From Glandiceps talaboti (taxonomy: Eukaryota; Hemichordata; Enteropneusta; Spengelidae), in the NCBI RefSeq assembly GCF_964340395.1, contig NC_135570.1, positions 18,210,821 through 18,274,820 of the forward strand: a stretch of 64,000 bases of DNA, read 5' to 3'. The translations under genes were made by a program, and so were the position numbers. This document shows positions 12,630 to 26,352 of the stretch, piece by piece. Every line of letters begins with the position of its first letter. Positions within the stretch are counted from its first letter, which is position 1. The notes under the pieces were generated by a model, which had not been told where the DNA came from, searched no databases, and worked only from the letters and a program-made list of their open reading frames with translations.

Positions 12630-13480
12630 TTGTCTACTTATCCCTGTTATCTTTGCAATATATGTGATCACTTGGTTGTTGCTAGGCACATTTGCATACA
12701 TTTTTTGAATGTGTCTGTGATATCTTTACAAAATGTGTGATCATTTGGCTGTTACTATGGCATGGTCATGTTGCTAGGCATATTTGCATACTTTTTTTTG
12801 AATTGTTATTCATATGTCTATGAATTCCTATTGTTATCTTTGCAATATATGTGATTATTTGGTTGTTGCTATGGGCGTGGTTTTGTTGCTAGGCAAATAA
12901 CATGCATTTTTTGAATGTTTATTCAATTGTCTATTCATCCCCATGGTTATCTTTGTGAAATACACCACTGATTGGGCTGTTGCTATGGGCATGGTCTTGT
13001 TGCTATGCAAATTTACATACATTTTTGGAATGTTCATTCAATTATCTATTAATCTCTTGTCATCTTTGCAATATATCTGATCATTTGGCTGTTGCTATGG
13101 GCGTGACATTGTTGCTAGGCATATTTGCATACATTTTTGAATGCTTATTCAATTATCTTTTAATCCCAGTGGTTATCTTTGTGCAATACCTCACCGTTAG
13201 GCTGTTGCTATTGGCATGGTGTTGTTGCTAGGCAAATTTACATATATTTTTTGAATGCTTATTCAATTCTCTTTTAATCCCAGTGGTTATCTTTGTGCAA
13301 TACCTCACCGTTTGGCTGTTGCTATGGACATGGTGTTGTTGCTAGGCAAATTTACACACATTTCTGAATGCTTTTAATCCGAGTGGTTATCTTTGTGAAA
13401 TACCTCACCGTTTGGCTGTTGCTATGGGCGTGGTCTTGTTGCTAGGCACATTTGCAAACATATTCTGAATGCTTAGACAC
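12630..13480. repeat. ~120-bp tandem array
   Basis: About seven diverged direct repeats contain GGCTGTTGCTATGGGCGTGG followed by TTGTTGCTAGGCAAATTT and a TTTTGAATG spacer. The array decays into single-copy sequence near 13480. The following segment 13590-13690 is repeated at 16160-16240 (shared TTCCCAACTAGACACCCAAG), so the array is probably part of a larger dispersed repeat. Confidence 0.8.
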
Positions 13481-13888
13481 CCCTAAGAATGCTCCCACCA
13501 AATTTCAGACCCATCTGCCCAATAGTTTTTGAGTAAGTTTTTTTACCAAAAATTACATTTTTTGACCCAAATCACACACAGATAGTAAGATCATTTTGAT
13601 TTGAACAATTTCCCAACTAGACACCCAAGGTAATACACCCATCAAATATCAATGCAATTGGTACATGCAGGATATTTAACCTGCCAAACACAGTATGATC
13701 ATGGAGGTCTTAATATGACTATTTTTCTTTCCCCATATTATATAAAAATGTGTGACTTCTTGTTCTGCGTACAAACTGTTTTTTTTTTGAATGCCTAAGG
13801 ATTGTGCATTTATATGAACCTGTTTTAATCATAGTGTCTAAGATTTAATTCAGCTGTGCTAAAAACAGGCCTAGGTTGCCAAGCAACC

Positions 13889-15977
13889 CAATCTGATTAA
13901 AATCCGATGTGGTGAAAGCGGCTAGATGTCCTTATTTACCTCTATTCATCGTGTTGTGACGTTTGTTTTGTTGGAGTGATCGCCGCCTTCCCACATCTGA
14001 ACCGGTGTAATCTACAATCCCATTGAACGTGGACAACATTGTAAGGATTTCTCAACCAATCAGCACGTTTCTTTCAAAATCATTTAGAGATACAGTTGCC
14101 ACCACCGACACATCGGGTCGCTTAATGCCAAGTTAAAGTTATCATGTTTAGTCTAACAGGGAGGGGGATTCTTGTCATATACACGGTGAAGCCTTTAGTA
14201 GGCACCCAGCCGGGCCGTAATCACTCTTTGTATCATCATGTGTATTTGATCTTAACTTGAGGCAGACTTTCGACTTGAAGGAAATGGCACCATGTGTGTA
14301 TGAGCGAGTCAACTACTTATTTCATTATACATGGTTTTTATACATTTTATTTTATTATACAAACGTAATTCCTTGAGGGGGGGCGTAAGATTGTCGTTTT
14401 TCGCGTGCGTCGAAATCACTACAGGGATATTTAATTCATATTAAGATGGAATCAAAAGAGGCAATGCTATTTTGCTACTCTTGAAAATGACAGTCAGAAA
14501 CTTTGCCGACATACACGGAGTGAGATGCATGTTGTTCTAAAATAACCGTATGGCCAAGTAACTCAGCTGGCCTGGGAGTGATGTACAACTAATGAATGAC
14601 AAAAACAACCACTTGAATGCTGCGAAAACATGATTTTATTATTCACCCACACCTAAACAGAAGTTCCTGAATTCAAGAGACTGTTTTTCTGTTTGATCGG
14701 TCATCACAACTATAAATGATGGTACGTGATGAACGCACGTGTCAACCAATTTTGTGCGACTAGGATCGATACTAGTAAGCGTACAACCCAAGCAAGTCAT
14801 TACTGATTTACACTTAATGTAGACATTACCTCATTTACTTGTACGACAACTCTCGATTTTTAAAACGTCCTATATAGCTTTACGTTTTAGGATTACCTAA
14901 TGCCAAATTCTAGACTAGACGGGTAGCTGTTTAGACATGATGCGATTCATAGTACACAAATATAAATACGGCACTCCACTACGTATACGTAGGTAACGTC
15001 ATGTGATCTTGTCTGTCAACGAAAGTTAATGAAGGCACAGTAGGTACGTGCACATGATCAGAGCCGATCGTTCAATCGTAGTCGCAACTTTTAAAGGACG
15101 TGCCTTCATGATAATTGATTTGAATAGACTATGTGGGGAGGACGTTGCCAAAATCCACCTACACGAAGGTTCTAAGTTAGGCCATGTTGGTGTATAACGT
15201 GAAACTAATACGAATGTAAATCCGGAAATTACCGATGAGATGTGACGTGAAGTGACCTCTAAACTTGGACTAAATTGTCGTAGATAGCGTGGTATTGCGA
15301 ATGTTTATTTCGGCACTAGCAACAAGTTGCTCGTTCGATTGATGTTGATTCAATCCTTCTATTAATATGAAAATCAAAAGTTTGGTCGCCTGAAATAATT
15401 ATTCAGCAATAGTTTAGTAATTCCAAACGGATTTGTAGATGTTTGTAGATGATAGTTGAAACATGCATGTCAAAGGTGTGGTCAACGTGTTCGTCACTGT
15501 CGCGGTGCAATGTCACAGTCAAAATCAACTTGTATAAATTACGGAAGCGTGCGAATATATAGACTCGACATAAACAACTTGAAAGCTAAAAAGCATGAGA
15601 ACTGGTAAATACAATTTCTAGTTGAAACTATGTTTTGCAGAGACAGTTAAATGTTTTACAATTTGAATTGCAATGTTGCTACCCAGTGAAAATGGTTACT
15701 TCATCCGATCTAATCTTTGGAATGGCCTTTAATGGGAAGTGGTGTCCTGCTGTTTGCAAAACATCCATTTCAATTTCTCCAGTGTTTGAAGCGGCCATCA
15801 TAACGCTCGCCCTGATTGGCTATTCAAAAGCGCGAGATTCAAACGGGATTGTAGATAACACCGGTTCAGATGTGGGAAGGCGGCGATCACTCCAACAAAA
15901 CAAACGTCACAACACGATGAATAGAGGTAAATAAGGACATCTAGCCGCTTTCACCACATCGGATTTTAATCAGATTG
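13889..15977. mobile_element. 2.1-kb TIR element with 10-bp target duplication (Mutator-like candidate)
   Basis: The ends are inverted copies of CAATCTGATTAAAATCCGAT and the following ~130 bp (13889-14030 and 15840-15977), including GCGGCTAGATGTCCTTATTT. The 10-bp direct repeat CCAAGCAACC flanks it exactly at 13879-13888 and 15978-15987. Long TIRs with 9-10-bp duplications fit Mutator-like elements. No transposase was found, so it appears non-autonomous. A 99-residue ORF at 15635-15934 runs into the right TIR and is not gene-like. Confidence 0.75.
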
Positions 15978-16253
15978 CCAAGCAACCTTAAACAGATGTT
16001 AATCCTTACACCATTGACACAAATATGTTAAGCCCAGAAAAGAATTAATAATTTCATTGCATCAATAAAACAAGAAAATTTCATTTCCAGGCTGAAGTCA
16101 AAGCATTTTGTAATACAACAAATCACATTTTGAAACGTAAAATGCACATTTCTGCTGCGATCATTTTGATTTGAACAATTTCCCAACTAGACACCCAAGG
16201 TAATGGACCCACCAAATATCATGGCAATCGGTTCAGTTGTGCTAAAAAAAAAT

Positions 16254-16545
16254 TCAAGTCAGCACATCTTCTTTTCTATTTTTGATGATTATTTTTTGTA
16301 ATTTAAAAAAAATAAATATGTTAATGATCATTGTGGCCGACGCATATTGGAAATCAGTCCACGAGACTTTAAGTAAACTGCCACTTTCCAAAGACACCAT
16401 TGACATCAAACAAGCAATGTAATATGCGCTATAGTCTACGCATTGTGCACCCAAATGACAAGTGTTTGTTCGAAACAGGGTTGTAAACTTCAAAGCCAAA
16501 TTCTGCACCCCTTCTTCAGAATGGTTCATTCCAGTAGGTATATAA
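16254..16545. repeat. Fragment of the 5226-7050 repeat family
   Basis: This matches roughly 5560-5870 and 42430-42720, including AAGCAATGTAATATG and GTTTGTTCGAAACAGGGTTG. It directly abuts the second AGTCCCCGC element. Confidence 0.7.
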
Positions 16546-16547
16546 TT

Positions 16548-17431
16548 AGTCCCCGCGGACGAAGTCCGGAACGGGGACTTATGGATTGGGTTCCGTCTGT
16601 CCGTCCGTCCGTCTGCAGCCGTTTCTTGGAGATGCCTGGACCGATTTTTTTCAAACTTGGTACAGGGGCAACATGCTATGGCATACATATGCACGTCAAT
16701 TTGTTTTATGATACGATCCAATATGGCCGCCTAGCAACCATTTTGTTTGCGAATTTTCCCTGTCTAAAGCCATAACTCAGACATGCTTTAACAGATCTCA
16801 TTCAAAGTTGGTATTAGGACAGTGTTCTATGACATACATGTGCATATTCATTGTTGTCATGATACGATCCAATATGGCCGCCTAGCAGCCATTTTGTTTG
16901 TGAATTTTCATGTCCAAAGCCATAACTCAGACATGCTTAAACAGATCTCATTCAAAGTTGACATTACGACAGTGTTCTATGACATACATGTGCATATCCA
17001 TTTTCGTCGTGATACGATCCAATATGGCTGCCTGGCAGCCATTTTGTTTGTGAATTTTCCATATCCAAAGCCATTACTAAGACATGCTTGAACAGATCTC
17101 ATTCAAAGTTGGTATTAGGACAGCGTTCTATGACATACATGTGCATATCCATTTTCGTCGTGATACGATCCAATATGGCTGCCTGGCAGCCATTTTGTTT
17201 GTGAATTTTCCATGTCCAAAGCCATAACTCAGACTCCATTTTCATCGTGATATGATCCCCCATACCCAACCAATCCTTTATTGTTGTAGGCATGTTACAT
17301 GTCCAACAAGCACACACAACATATCTAAGTCTGTTTGTTTTAGGTTCACAAATGTTGTTGCGTGATCACAGTAGTGATAATTCCTTAAAACCCAATTATA
17401 GCGGGGACTATGTCATTCTCAATGACTTGTT
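16548..17431. mobile_element. AGTCCCCGC repeat element, copy B
   Basis: It has the same organisation as 10058-11507: AGTCCCCGC stem-loop, GTCC repeats, three to four ~151-bp tandem units, and a terminal segment with AGCGGGGACTATGTCATTCT. It is shorter because it has fewer tandem units. ORFs predicted inside it on either strand are translations of the repeats. Confidence 0.75.
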
Positions 17432-20400
17432 ATAATATTTTCTAGCGGTTCGTAGTAAAGCGTGAAAATATTGTTGTGTCGGATCAAGAAATGTAGCAAT
17501 TGTTGTAGTCTAGGTGAGGCGGGAAATGTATCAGAATGAAGGAGTCATGGGCAGCGTGACGTCAATAGTATTGATCGTTATTTTGTATTGCGGGAATTTT
17601 AGGACCAACAATTGGTCAGAAGTTCCAAGTGTAGTGATGTGATTGGACAATGCTGTTGAAGCCGTGTATGACTTGGAGTTGCTGCATGAGGCAGAACCAT
17701 TCCAGGCTTGCATGTTTGAGGACTAGGGCCGTAACCTAAACTCACCCCCCCCCCCCCCACCCCAAAGTTACTCAGATTGTGTTTTACATGCTTTTTTCTG
17801 TTTTGCAGGGGAATTCTTTAATAGTTTTCGAAAGTCTGTTTTGCCTTTGTAAATGGGCTAACTATATTTTTGGGTACCTTACTGGTAAAGTGTGTACATA
17901 CATGTGATATTAGCGGAATAATCAAATTGAACATTTACGCTTTTTCCAGAGATTTTTCTCCTCAAAGAACACTACAATTGCATGGGGTTTTTCTGCTCTG
18001 TTTTTTTTAGGGCGAAGTGTGTCGATTTAGTGAGGAATGATCTGTCTCATTGTTTTCTTGTTTTGTCAAGAATCTGTAGTTTGTTTCCTAGTCCAGAATA
18101 AAACATACAGGCGTCCTCCTATATTTTTCGTCATGTGTATGAACTTGAGTGTTTTTGGAATGAGAGTGTAGACAAAACTATGCTCTCAACAAAGTTATGA
18201 AGTTGCCTAGCCTGAAAGTGTATGTTGTCACTTTAGGGGACAATTTTTGACAGAGTCAGTCGTCAATAAAAACGATAATACTCATTCTAAAATTACCTTA
18301 TTTTGAAAGGGAAAGTACTTTGTGGTTCATTTATGGAGTTTTGATTTTGTACGATCAATATTGGTGGCAAAATCAGCACGTCAAAATTGCCAGTGTGGTA
18401 ATGTGGCAGCATAGAAACGAATACAGTCAAGGTCAAAGTTCTTTCGCTAATGAGCCTTACCATATATGGAAAAAAAGTCATGAGATTGCAGTACAGACTT
18501 TCGTTTTAATTTTCCATTAAAAGCTGGCGATATGGTGTCTTGTCGCTTTTTAACAATCATTTTAACGATGAAACATTGTGAATTTTCAAAAATGAATGAT
18601 AAAAAGTTAATAATAGTGTTTTGTGATGTCTTCTACCTAATAATGGTTTCTTTTCTGGCAGCTCAAAAGCGTGGGACAGTTATTCAGGAGAAGTTAGATG
18701 ACCTAGTACCTTTCGCTTGACACATATGACGAACCGTTGGAATACGCTAGCACTCTGCATCTCTGTCATTGAGATTGAAAATTTTCAGACAAGACCTTTT
18801 CAGTTATGATTAGCGAAATATTTATTTTTGCCGAGATTAGCAGGTCTACAATTCCGATTTACACGATGTATCTTGCCATGTCACATTGAGCTTTGAACAC
18901 TCAACTAAATTTAGTCCAGCTTGCATACAAAATGCTAGTCCTGCTTGCAGACGGGCACTGGTGTATACTACTGACATGACCCTCAACACTGAAGGGGCGA
19001 CTTGTTCCGTATGCAAGCAGGACTAACAAAATATGTGCACCACGTGCAAGCAGGTCCATAGACTATTAAATTAAAATATCAGATGATGTTATGTCTACTA
19101 CAAGTTGAATGTTGTTGACAATTATGGACAGTGTTTTTGGTAAATTTATTAGAAAATTGAAATTCGAATTGCCTCAAAATTATTTTAGATCCCTAGTTTA
19201 TTTCATTCATCATTAAAATTTTCCAGGGTTAAAGCTGTAAGACACAGGAATTATTTATAGCCAACCTCAAGAATCCTTTTTTGTTTTTTTGTGCATTTTG
19301 TGTAATTTTCATAACAATAGATTTTTTTGTAAAATGGTGACTTTAAAGTTGTAAAATTGTTTAAAATTGTCATTTTTTCAATATTTTGAAATCAACTTTT
19401 GCCGTTGGTATCATATTCTATGTACTAAGTTACATTGATTCTGCATTGACTTGGTTGATATTGATTGCTAGTAAAATTGTAATTTTAAAAAAACATAAAA
19501 AATATTTTTTTTTGTGTACGTACACACGTATGTCGAAAGATGTGTACTTGACGCGTGACGTATCATTCGTACATGAGCACACTATTGTTGCTAATAGACA
19601 ACATGGCGCCGAACATGATCGATGGTAATGTGGAACTGCTCCATTCCACTAGTAAAAACAAGTGGGGGAAAAGAAATGAGGGCAAAATCAACATTTTTAG
19701 TGAGATACACCAATGGAATGCAGTCAAAGAACGTTGCAAGATTGCTGTTAAATAAGTCTAAAATTGGTAAATGATAACATGACAAGTACCGTAATAGTAC
19801 TATTAGTAGTATTTTTATGTAGTGACTTTGTGTGATCACAGAACTAAAGTATTTTTCACTCTTCAATATATATTTGCCTAAACACTAAAATTTGCCTATA
19901 TTATCGACATTTTACTGTATTCTGATAAAAAATATTCCATGGCATATCTCGAGAACCTTGTCCCTGTGAACACCGGCCCCCACCACATAACGACTAGAAT
20001 GCGACCCAGCGGTGAATTGTAATAATAATTAGACTATGTAGTTATGCAAGTGTCACAATCGCCCGTCTATTCCCCTGCCGATCAGACCATTGACAAGAGC
20101 TGTGAAAATTTACCTTGGGTTCCCGTTGCTGAGTTATATTCGAGCGCGTCCTCGCCATGCGGTTATAAACGTCCCACAGGATGCGAATAAAACAATAACT
20201 AATCGCCTACAATTCAACACATCAGCCGTACTTTATTCTCAGTCATCAACGCACTATATTTCACAGGTTTGCAATACCAGACCTTACATACTACGGTCTG
20301 CATACTACAACTAACCGGACCTTACAACGCACCAGTCCGCACTTCTCGACGGTTCACGCTCAACTCTCCCTAAAAACTACAAACCACATGTAAACCTGGG

Positions 20401-20518
20401 TATTTCCTGCTCAAACTGGCTACAACTTGATGTTACTAACTGTCCGGAGGTGACATAGTCCTTCCGAATTTGTCCAGAAATAGCAAAAATGACCCAGCTT
20501 TACAAAGTAAAAGTACTA
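17432..20518. other. Intronic non-coding region with repeat fragments
   Basis: 18245-18400 is shared with 42780-42935. 19095-19300 is shared with 7085-7300. A short hairpin has arms around AGTCCTGCTTGCA (18938) and TGCAAGCAGGACT (19008). A poly-C run lies near 17745. No exon was recognised. Confidence 0.4.
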
Positions 20519-22990
20519 TAATAATAATAATAATAATAAACATTTATATAGCGCCATATATCCACGACAGTGCTCATAGGCGCTTCACATTTGAAATAAA
20601 TCAAAAGCTACTGCAATTACAAGTATGGCTGTAAAAAAAATGGCAACGTTATAATGATTTAAAATGATTTAAAGAGTACATCTAAATCGACTAAATCTAA
20701 ATAAATGATTGGTAAGAGTAATTCAGTTTAGATTACACACTGTAAATCTGGGTGAAAAGGTGAGTTTTGAACTTGCGTTTGAAAGTGTCAATTTCTGTGC
20801 ATTGTCTGATGTGACATGGGAGATTGTTCCAAAGCTTCGGTGCAGCGTAGTAGAAGGCGCGATTTCCAAACGACTTTGATGCAACTCTCGGTACAACTAG
20901 TTGTTGTTGATTACTAGAACGAAGGCAGCGGGCTGGTTTATACACAGTGAGAAGATCACACAGATATGATGGGGCGGTACCGTTGAGGACGCGATAGGTC
21001 AGGAGTAGGATCTTGAATTTGATTCGTTCGGTTATTGGAAGCCAATGGAGTTTACGTAATACGTCGGTGATGTGGTCATGTTTCTTTGTTCTGGTAATAA
21101 GACGAGCCGAGGTGTTCTGGATGAGTTGGAGTTTGTTTATATTTCATTGGGTGATGCCGTAGAGGAGACTATTTCCATAGTCTAGTCTGGATGTTACTAA
21201 CGCATGCACCAGGTGTTTGGCTGTGTCTTCAGTTAGATATTTCCGAATTGCACTAATATTCCTGATGTGAAAATAAGCTGCTTTGCAAAGTGCATTTACT
21301 TGATTGTCCATATTAACCCAGCTGTCAAGTTGAATACCGAGGTTTCTGGCTGATGTAGTTGGACTTATGGTAGAGTCGCTTATCTCCATCGATGGTTTCA
21401 GTGCTGACAATTTAGACAGATTTTGACGAGAACCGAAGAATAGAACAATTCCGTTTTGTCAGAATTCAGCTTAAGTAGGTTTGTGGTCATCCATTGGTGT
21501 ATCTCTGCTGTGAGGTTTTCCATGTCGGAGATACTTTGGTCCATGTTGTTAAATTCAAAACTCATGTATAACTGACTATCATCAGCATACAGATGAAATT
21601 TTATGCCACGTTGTCGAATGATGTCCCCGAGTGGTGATGTGTATATGGTAAACAAAATAGGTCCAAGAACAGAGCCTTGAGGAACGCCGTATTGTAGTAC
21701 TTTCGGTTTGGATGGTGACCCATTTATGTGGACTGTTTGCTGTCTGTTTGTGAGATATGATTTAAACCAGGATAATGCTGTACCATTTATACCCATTGAA
21801 TCGGACAGGCGAGAGAGGAGTACATTATGGTCTATCGTATCGAATGCCGCAGAAAGATGTAGGAGTACAAGCATAACCATTTGATGTTGATCTAAAGCCA
21901 TAAGTATGTCGTTTTGAACTCGTATAAGTGCGGTCTCTGTACTGGGTGCTTTCTTGTAGGCGGACTGCATCGGTTCGGCAAGATTGTTAGAATGCACATG
22001 ATTCAAAAGTCTTTTCGCAACAACTTTTTCGACGACCTTTGAGATAAAGGGTAAATTTGACACTGGTCTGAAGTTCTTGAGGATGTCCTGGTCTAAATTG
22101 GGTTTCTTTAGCAGTGGAGAGATGATGGCTGTTTTAAACTTATCTGGGAAGGTGCCTGTAAACAGCGAAAGATTCACTATGTTGGTTATTGCTGGAGATA
22201 TGGTATCTAGACATTTCTTCAGTAGTAGGGTTGGAATCGGGTCTAGGATGCAGGATTTATTTGGTGATTGGGCTATTATCTTCCTGATTTCGTCGACAGT
22301 AGCTGGACAAAAATGTGTTAGGTTATTTTCAATGTTTCAATGTACTTTATGTGTAACAGTTGTTGGCCGAGTTCTTTGAAGGTCAATTCGTATCTTCTGT
22401 ATCTTCTCCGCAAAGAAATTCGACAATCGTTCTGCAAGTTCCTGAGCTGAGTTATGTGTAGGTAGTGGTACATCTGTTTTCCGGTGGAGTAGTGAGTTGA
22501 TAATAGAAAATAGTGATTTCTGGTCAGTTTCTCTCTCCTTAATCAATGTGGTAAAGTAGTCTGTTTTCTTGCTTGCTATCAATTGGTGAAGTAATTTACA
22601 ACGATTTCTGTATATTTCTCTGTGGATTGTAAGCTGAGTTGTTCGCCATCATCGTTCCGCTTTCCTTTTCTCTCGTTTCATTTCTGCAACTTCATGTGTG
22701 TACCATCTGGTGTTATGCCTGATCGTGATTGTTTTGCTTTTCTCTGGTGCATGGAAGTTAAGAGCATTTATCAGAGAATTGTTCTATTGCTCCACGAGTG
22801 AAGACAGAGTTAAAGCTGGTGACTTTACGATTTGTGAAGTTTCAAGCTTACTACAAAAATCTGATGATGTCTTTATAACGGCGTACTATAACCTTTTTCC
22901 TTTCTGGGGTGGGTTGTCTGAGCAGAAGAATGAATGTAACCGCATAGTGGTCGGATATAACTAGCTGTCCCAATAACACGCTTTGGGTCT
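20519..22990 (-). mobile_element. CR1/L2-like LINE, truncated and decayed
   Basis: A non-LTR retrotransposon lies on the - strand. Its 3' end is an (AAT)n tail at 20519-20540 next to TTTATATAGCGCC, which is typical of CR1/L2-group tails. The reverse-transcriptase domain and its C-terminal tail are readable in pieces down to 20733. The 5' part fades near 22990, where only the linker after the endonuclease is readable, so the element is 5'-truncated. Confidence 0.8.
21398..22177 (-). pseudogene. LINE reverse transcriptase domain
   Basis: This 259-codon open stretch has the RT motifs in order: NFRPVSNLPFISKVVEK (motif 1-2), LSAAFDTIDHNVLL (motif A with catalytic Asp), YGVPQGSVLGPILF (motif B) and LYADDSQLY (motif C, the YADD box). 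Flanking pieces of the same protein are open at 22337-22582 (upstream linker), 21144-21410 and 20733-20945 (C-terminal region) in shifted frames. The ORF as a whole is therefore broken and cannot make an intact protein. In the family the enzyme copies its own RNA into a nicked chromosomal target. Confidence 0.85.
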
Positions 22991-24966
22991 AACAAACAGT
23001 AAACAGTAATTAATATGGTAACTAATAAACTACTAAACAAACTTTACGAGGTGGCGGCTCGTACTGTCACACAAGTAAACTCAGGGCAGCTTGATATATT
23101 GTGGAATTTTGCTGGAAATAAAATACATGCCAACACGGCTTTCTTATAGCGATGATCTCGATGATATTATCTTATACATCCATGATTATATGTACGCGAA
23201 CCAGGATGTGGTGATGCACTGCAGCCTAAAAATGTAAAATTTTACCGTAAGATCGCACGTCAAGTATCGAAGTCTATGCATTTCAATGGAGAGGGGTATG
23301 TGTTGAACTATTTAGCGAGCTGGGCATTTGCTAACGTTCCTTCCATAAATATTTGTAATAGATTGATAATTGAAAGTGAATTTGGTTGTGTTCAGAGGCA
23401 AAACTTGTTTATACAGTGATTTTTCCTGAGTTGAGCCACTTTCTCCTGATAATGATCGGTACCATTGTCAAAATGAACGCATGTCACGAGAAGCACATTG
23501 AGGTCTGCGTCTGCCATGCATTATCGTTGACGTTGTAAAATGTATCACATCGTTGTGTTTCATTACATGCCCTTGAATACGTAAATACCATCACCAGTGG
23601 CACATTGAGCAGTTTATATAGTCACCTGCTGAAAGGTAAATTTTTGTGGAATCGTCTGTCGACATTGAAGTGAAGTAGGTAACGTAGATGGGTAAAACTG
23701 ATCACTGCCATAAGATAGCCCTGTTTGCAGACGGTGCAGCATGCAGGGGTCTACGTTGCTCAACTCGTACGAAGGGACGACGAACACCCTATGCAAACGG
23801 GCCTACAGGTTTCTTCATCTGTAGTTCCAAATATCAAAAATACTTATAAATGTTACAGACACAACCACCGTGACTTGTGATTCCTCTGTGGCTGTGGCAA
23901 CGATTTCGACATGTACAATGTATTGTTTTCACTACCGGTGATTGACGATGTATGGTAACTTCCGTCGGTTGTAGCACGTCGAAAGTAATAAAACGTGACA
24001 ATGTGACACTTCTGTATGTCATGTAAAATGAACTTGCCGATGCAACCAGAAACTATATACAACAATTGCACAATAATTATAGCTTTCAACTTTCAAGGAT
24101 AACAAACATAGCTCTACGTTTGCCTACACTACGGAAGGCAGACACGTACACTTCGAACGTGTTAGCTATGATAGTGAAGTCGCGTCCCAAATTCTCGCGT
24201 TATCTCGTCTCTTAAATAACGTGGCAATTTGTGGGGTAATGGCAGGTGGTTCAAAACATTTTGTTTACGATCGAATTATTCTCTGAAGCTGTACGTCATT
24301 ACAAGGGTCAATTTGACTTGCATCCGTGGACAAGACAATTGATTACATGGTAAAGGTTGGTTCTACACAATCTTCTACAGTATTTGAAATATTGAAAAAA
24401 TGGCAATTTTAAACAATTTTACAACTTTAATATAAAAGTGCAATATTTTACCAACTTTCTGTGTGAAATGTGTTTTATAGTGAGTCATCATATGAAACCA
24501 CTAACCACTTTCTTACATCACTAATAAGAACAAAACTGCATAGTGAAGAGCTGAACAACTGAACCACTTCTACATGTTACTAAAATACTGTTTGAGCCAA
24601 CCCAAGCAATTGAACACTGGCTAACTCAGGGACACATAATAGTATTGATTTCATGCTAACATGAAGCAAAGCACTTTGAAAGATAATTCAATATATTGGT
24701 GTGACTAAGATTATATGTATTAAACTGATATCAACACACCCATTTACCCAAAGATTCAGGTAAGAAGGGTAGTTATGAACTTGCTGTTCTATTAAACAGG
24801 TAGGCAGTGAAGTTTGAATAAAACAGATGTGACATGTCTTCAACTTTCTAAGTTTGGTTACATAATTACATGTACATTAATTATATAATTGACTGTATAC
24901 ACTGTACAGATTGTTTACATTCTTTCTCTAGTCAAATGACTCTTACACTTACATATCCTTTTGCAG
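22991..24966. other. Intronic non-coding region
   Basis: No exon or element boundary was recognised. 24420-24590 is a copy of 7340-7500. Confidence 0.4.
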
Positions 24967-25057
24967 CGCATACCATGGTAATTTGACAAGTATCCTTGAC
25001 ATAAGCCCAGGTTACAATGCAGGGAGAGGTTTTGAACTTAAAGACTGGGTTCATGTG
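24967..25057 (+). CDS. Exon: class-III aminotransferase-like enzyme (HAYHG segment)
   Basis: The acceptor is TTTTGCAG at 24959-24966 and the donor GTAAGA at 25058. The first base completes the His codon left open by the exon at 11761; the exon then reads AYHGNLTSILDISPGYN and ends LKDWVHV in phase 0. HAYHG is the motif whose aromatic residue stacks on the PLP ring in class-III enzymes. The intron before it is 13.1 kb and full of repeats. The phase match makes the exon order firm. Confidence 0.88.
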
Positions 25058-25244
25058 GTAAGATAAGAGTTATGAATTTCACAGACCTTTCTGTAGAATT
25101 TGCTACCTACATATACCTGTGCATGTACTTTATGATATATGCTGTCAAATGATTTTAATTCAACTATTAGGTTCAGTAGTGATGTGTGTATGTGTGTGTC
25201 CTGTCAAAATACTGACTGAAATATTTCATTCTCACTTCCATTAA

Positions 25245-26349
25245 AGGGCCACTGCAATTCTATTTCTTTCTTTACACTAATATGTTCATACTGCCCCCTA
25301 ATGAAAGGAATGTATAATTAAATGTTGATATACTGCATGCGTCATATAGAAATGGGAGGGGGGAAATCTGTACTGCCAACCCTGCTTCCTTCGACTTCGG
25401 AATATGCCGAGCACTCACGTGTTGGCAAAGCCAAAGGTGTTGTTTACATTTGTAATAGTACGTCATCCTTAAGGCCAACCTGGTCTTGGTGTTGTTAGCC
25501 TAGCGGTTCACTTTAGCAGTGCCGTTAGTCGACAATGGTTTGATGTTGTGTTTTTGGATCCTGTAGTAACACAAAGAGTGATTCGATCACCTTACATTCC
25601 TTTCCTCAAGACGCTAGGCTGTGATCCTCTTCACTTGAAAAATCTGATGAACATTTGCCGACCTGTTCGAGAGATACAGTTTCTAGAACTTGTTGTTGTG
25701 ACTGAGCGTTATAGCAATGCATGTTAGGAAGGTGAAGTTCAAGGTTAATGTGTTCCTACTATGAAGACATAACAGGAATGCTTTCATAGATACTTGCTCA
25801 GCAGAGGGTGTCATCAATGTGGAAGCAGCATAATTTCTAACGAGATTTTCACTATTCGTGGTCACTTTTTTCTCCTCAACGCTATAGAAATGTTGTCACA
25901 AATTGAACTTTTGTTCTCAATACCGAATATTTTTTTCTCCGAAATTTTCAGCTGTCAACACTACAGCTTTCATCAGCGGAATGATCTAACTTGACCTTCT
26001 TTGTGTGAAGGTCATTGATCGAGTCGTAGACATTTGGGAGTTTGTAGCGCCCCCCGTCTTTGTTGAGAGAAGGTTGTAATGCCCTGATGTAAATGGCTTC
26101 CTTCACTCCCCTTTCGAAATATCGTGGTTCAGTGTCCAAAACCTGCACTTTGACCAAGTCAACATGATGGCCTGGTGATTCCACATGGATATGTTGGGAG
26201 ACCTCAGATGAAGTAGAGCTGCGTCGTCGGTGTTCAAGAAACCTGGTCCTGAGGGATCGTTCAGTTTCTATAGCTATAGAAATGTGTTAAGTGGCTATTT
26301 TTTTTTATTGATTTGATGAAAAGTGAAAAAACAGAATTGCAATGGCCCT
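25245..26349. mobile_element. 1.1-kb TIR element with TTAA target duplication
   Basis: The ends are inverted copies AGGGCCACTGCAATTCT (25245) and AGAATTGCAATGGCCCT (ending 26349), each flanked by TTAA (25241-25244 and 26350-26353). TTAA duplications occur in piggyBac and Kolobok elements; the AGGG start fits Kolobok better, but no transposase is present. It inserted into the tandem array that copies the splice acceptor, since matching array sequence lies on both sides. It carries a Penelope-like fragment. Confidence 0.7.
25948..26280 (-). pseudogene. Penelope-like element fragment: GIY-YIG endonuclease C-terminal part
   Basis: On the - strand from 26280 an open frame reads ETERSLRTRFLEHRRR, then VKEAIYIRALQPSLNKDGGR and YKLPNVYD. 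This matches the conserved C-terminal half of the GIY-YIG nuclease of Penelope-like retroelements, with the Arg-rich helix and the KEAIYIR...PSLN...GG signature. The GIY and YIG strands and the reverse transcriptase are missing upstream, so it is a fragment. It lies inside the TTAA-flanked element. Confidence 0.7.
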
Positions 26350-26352
26350 TTA

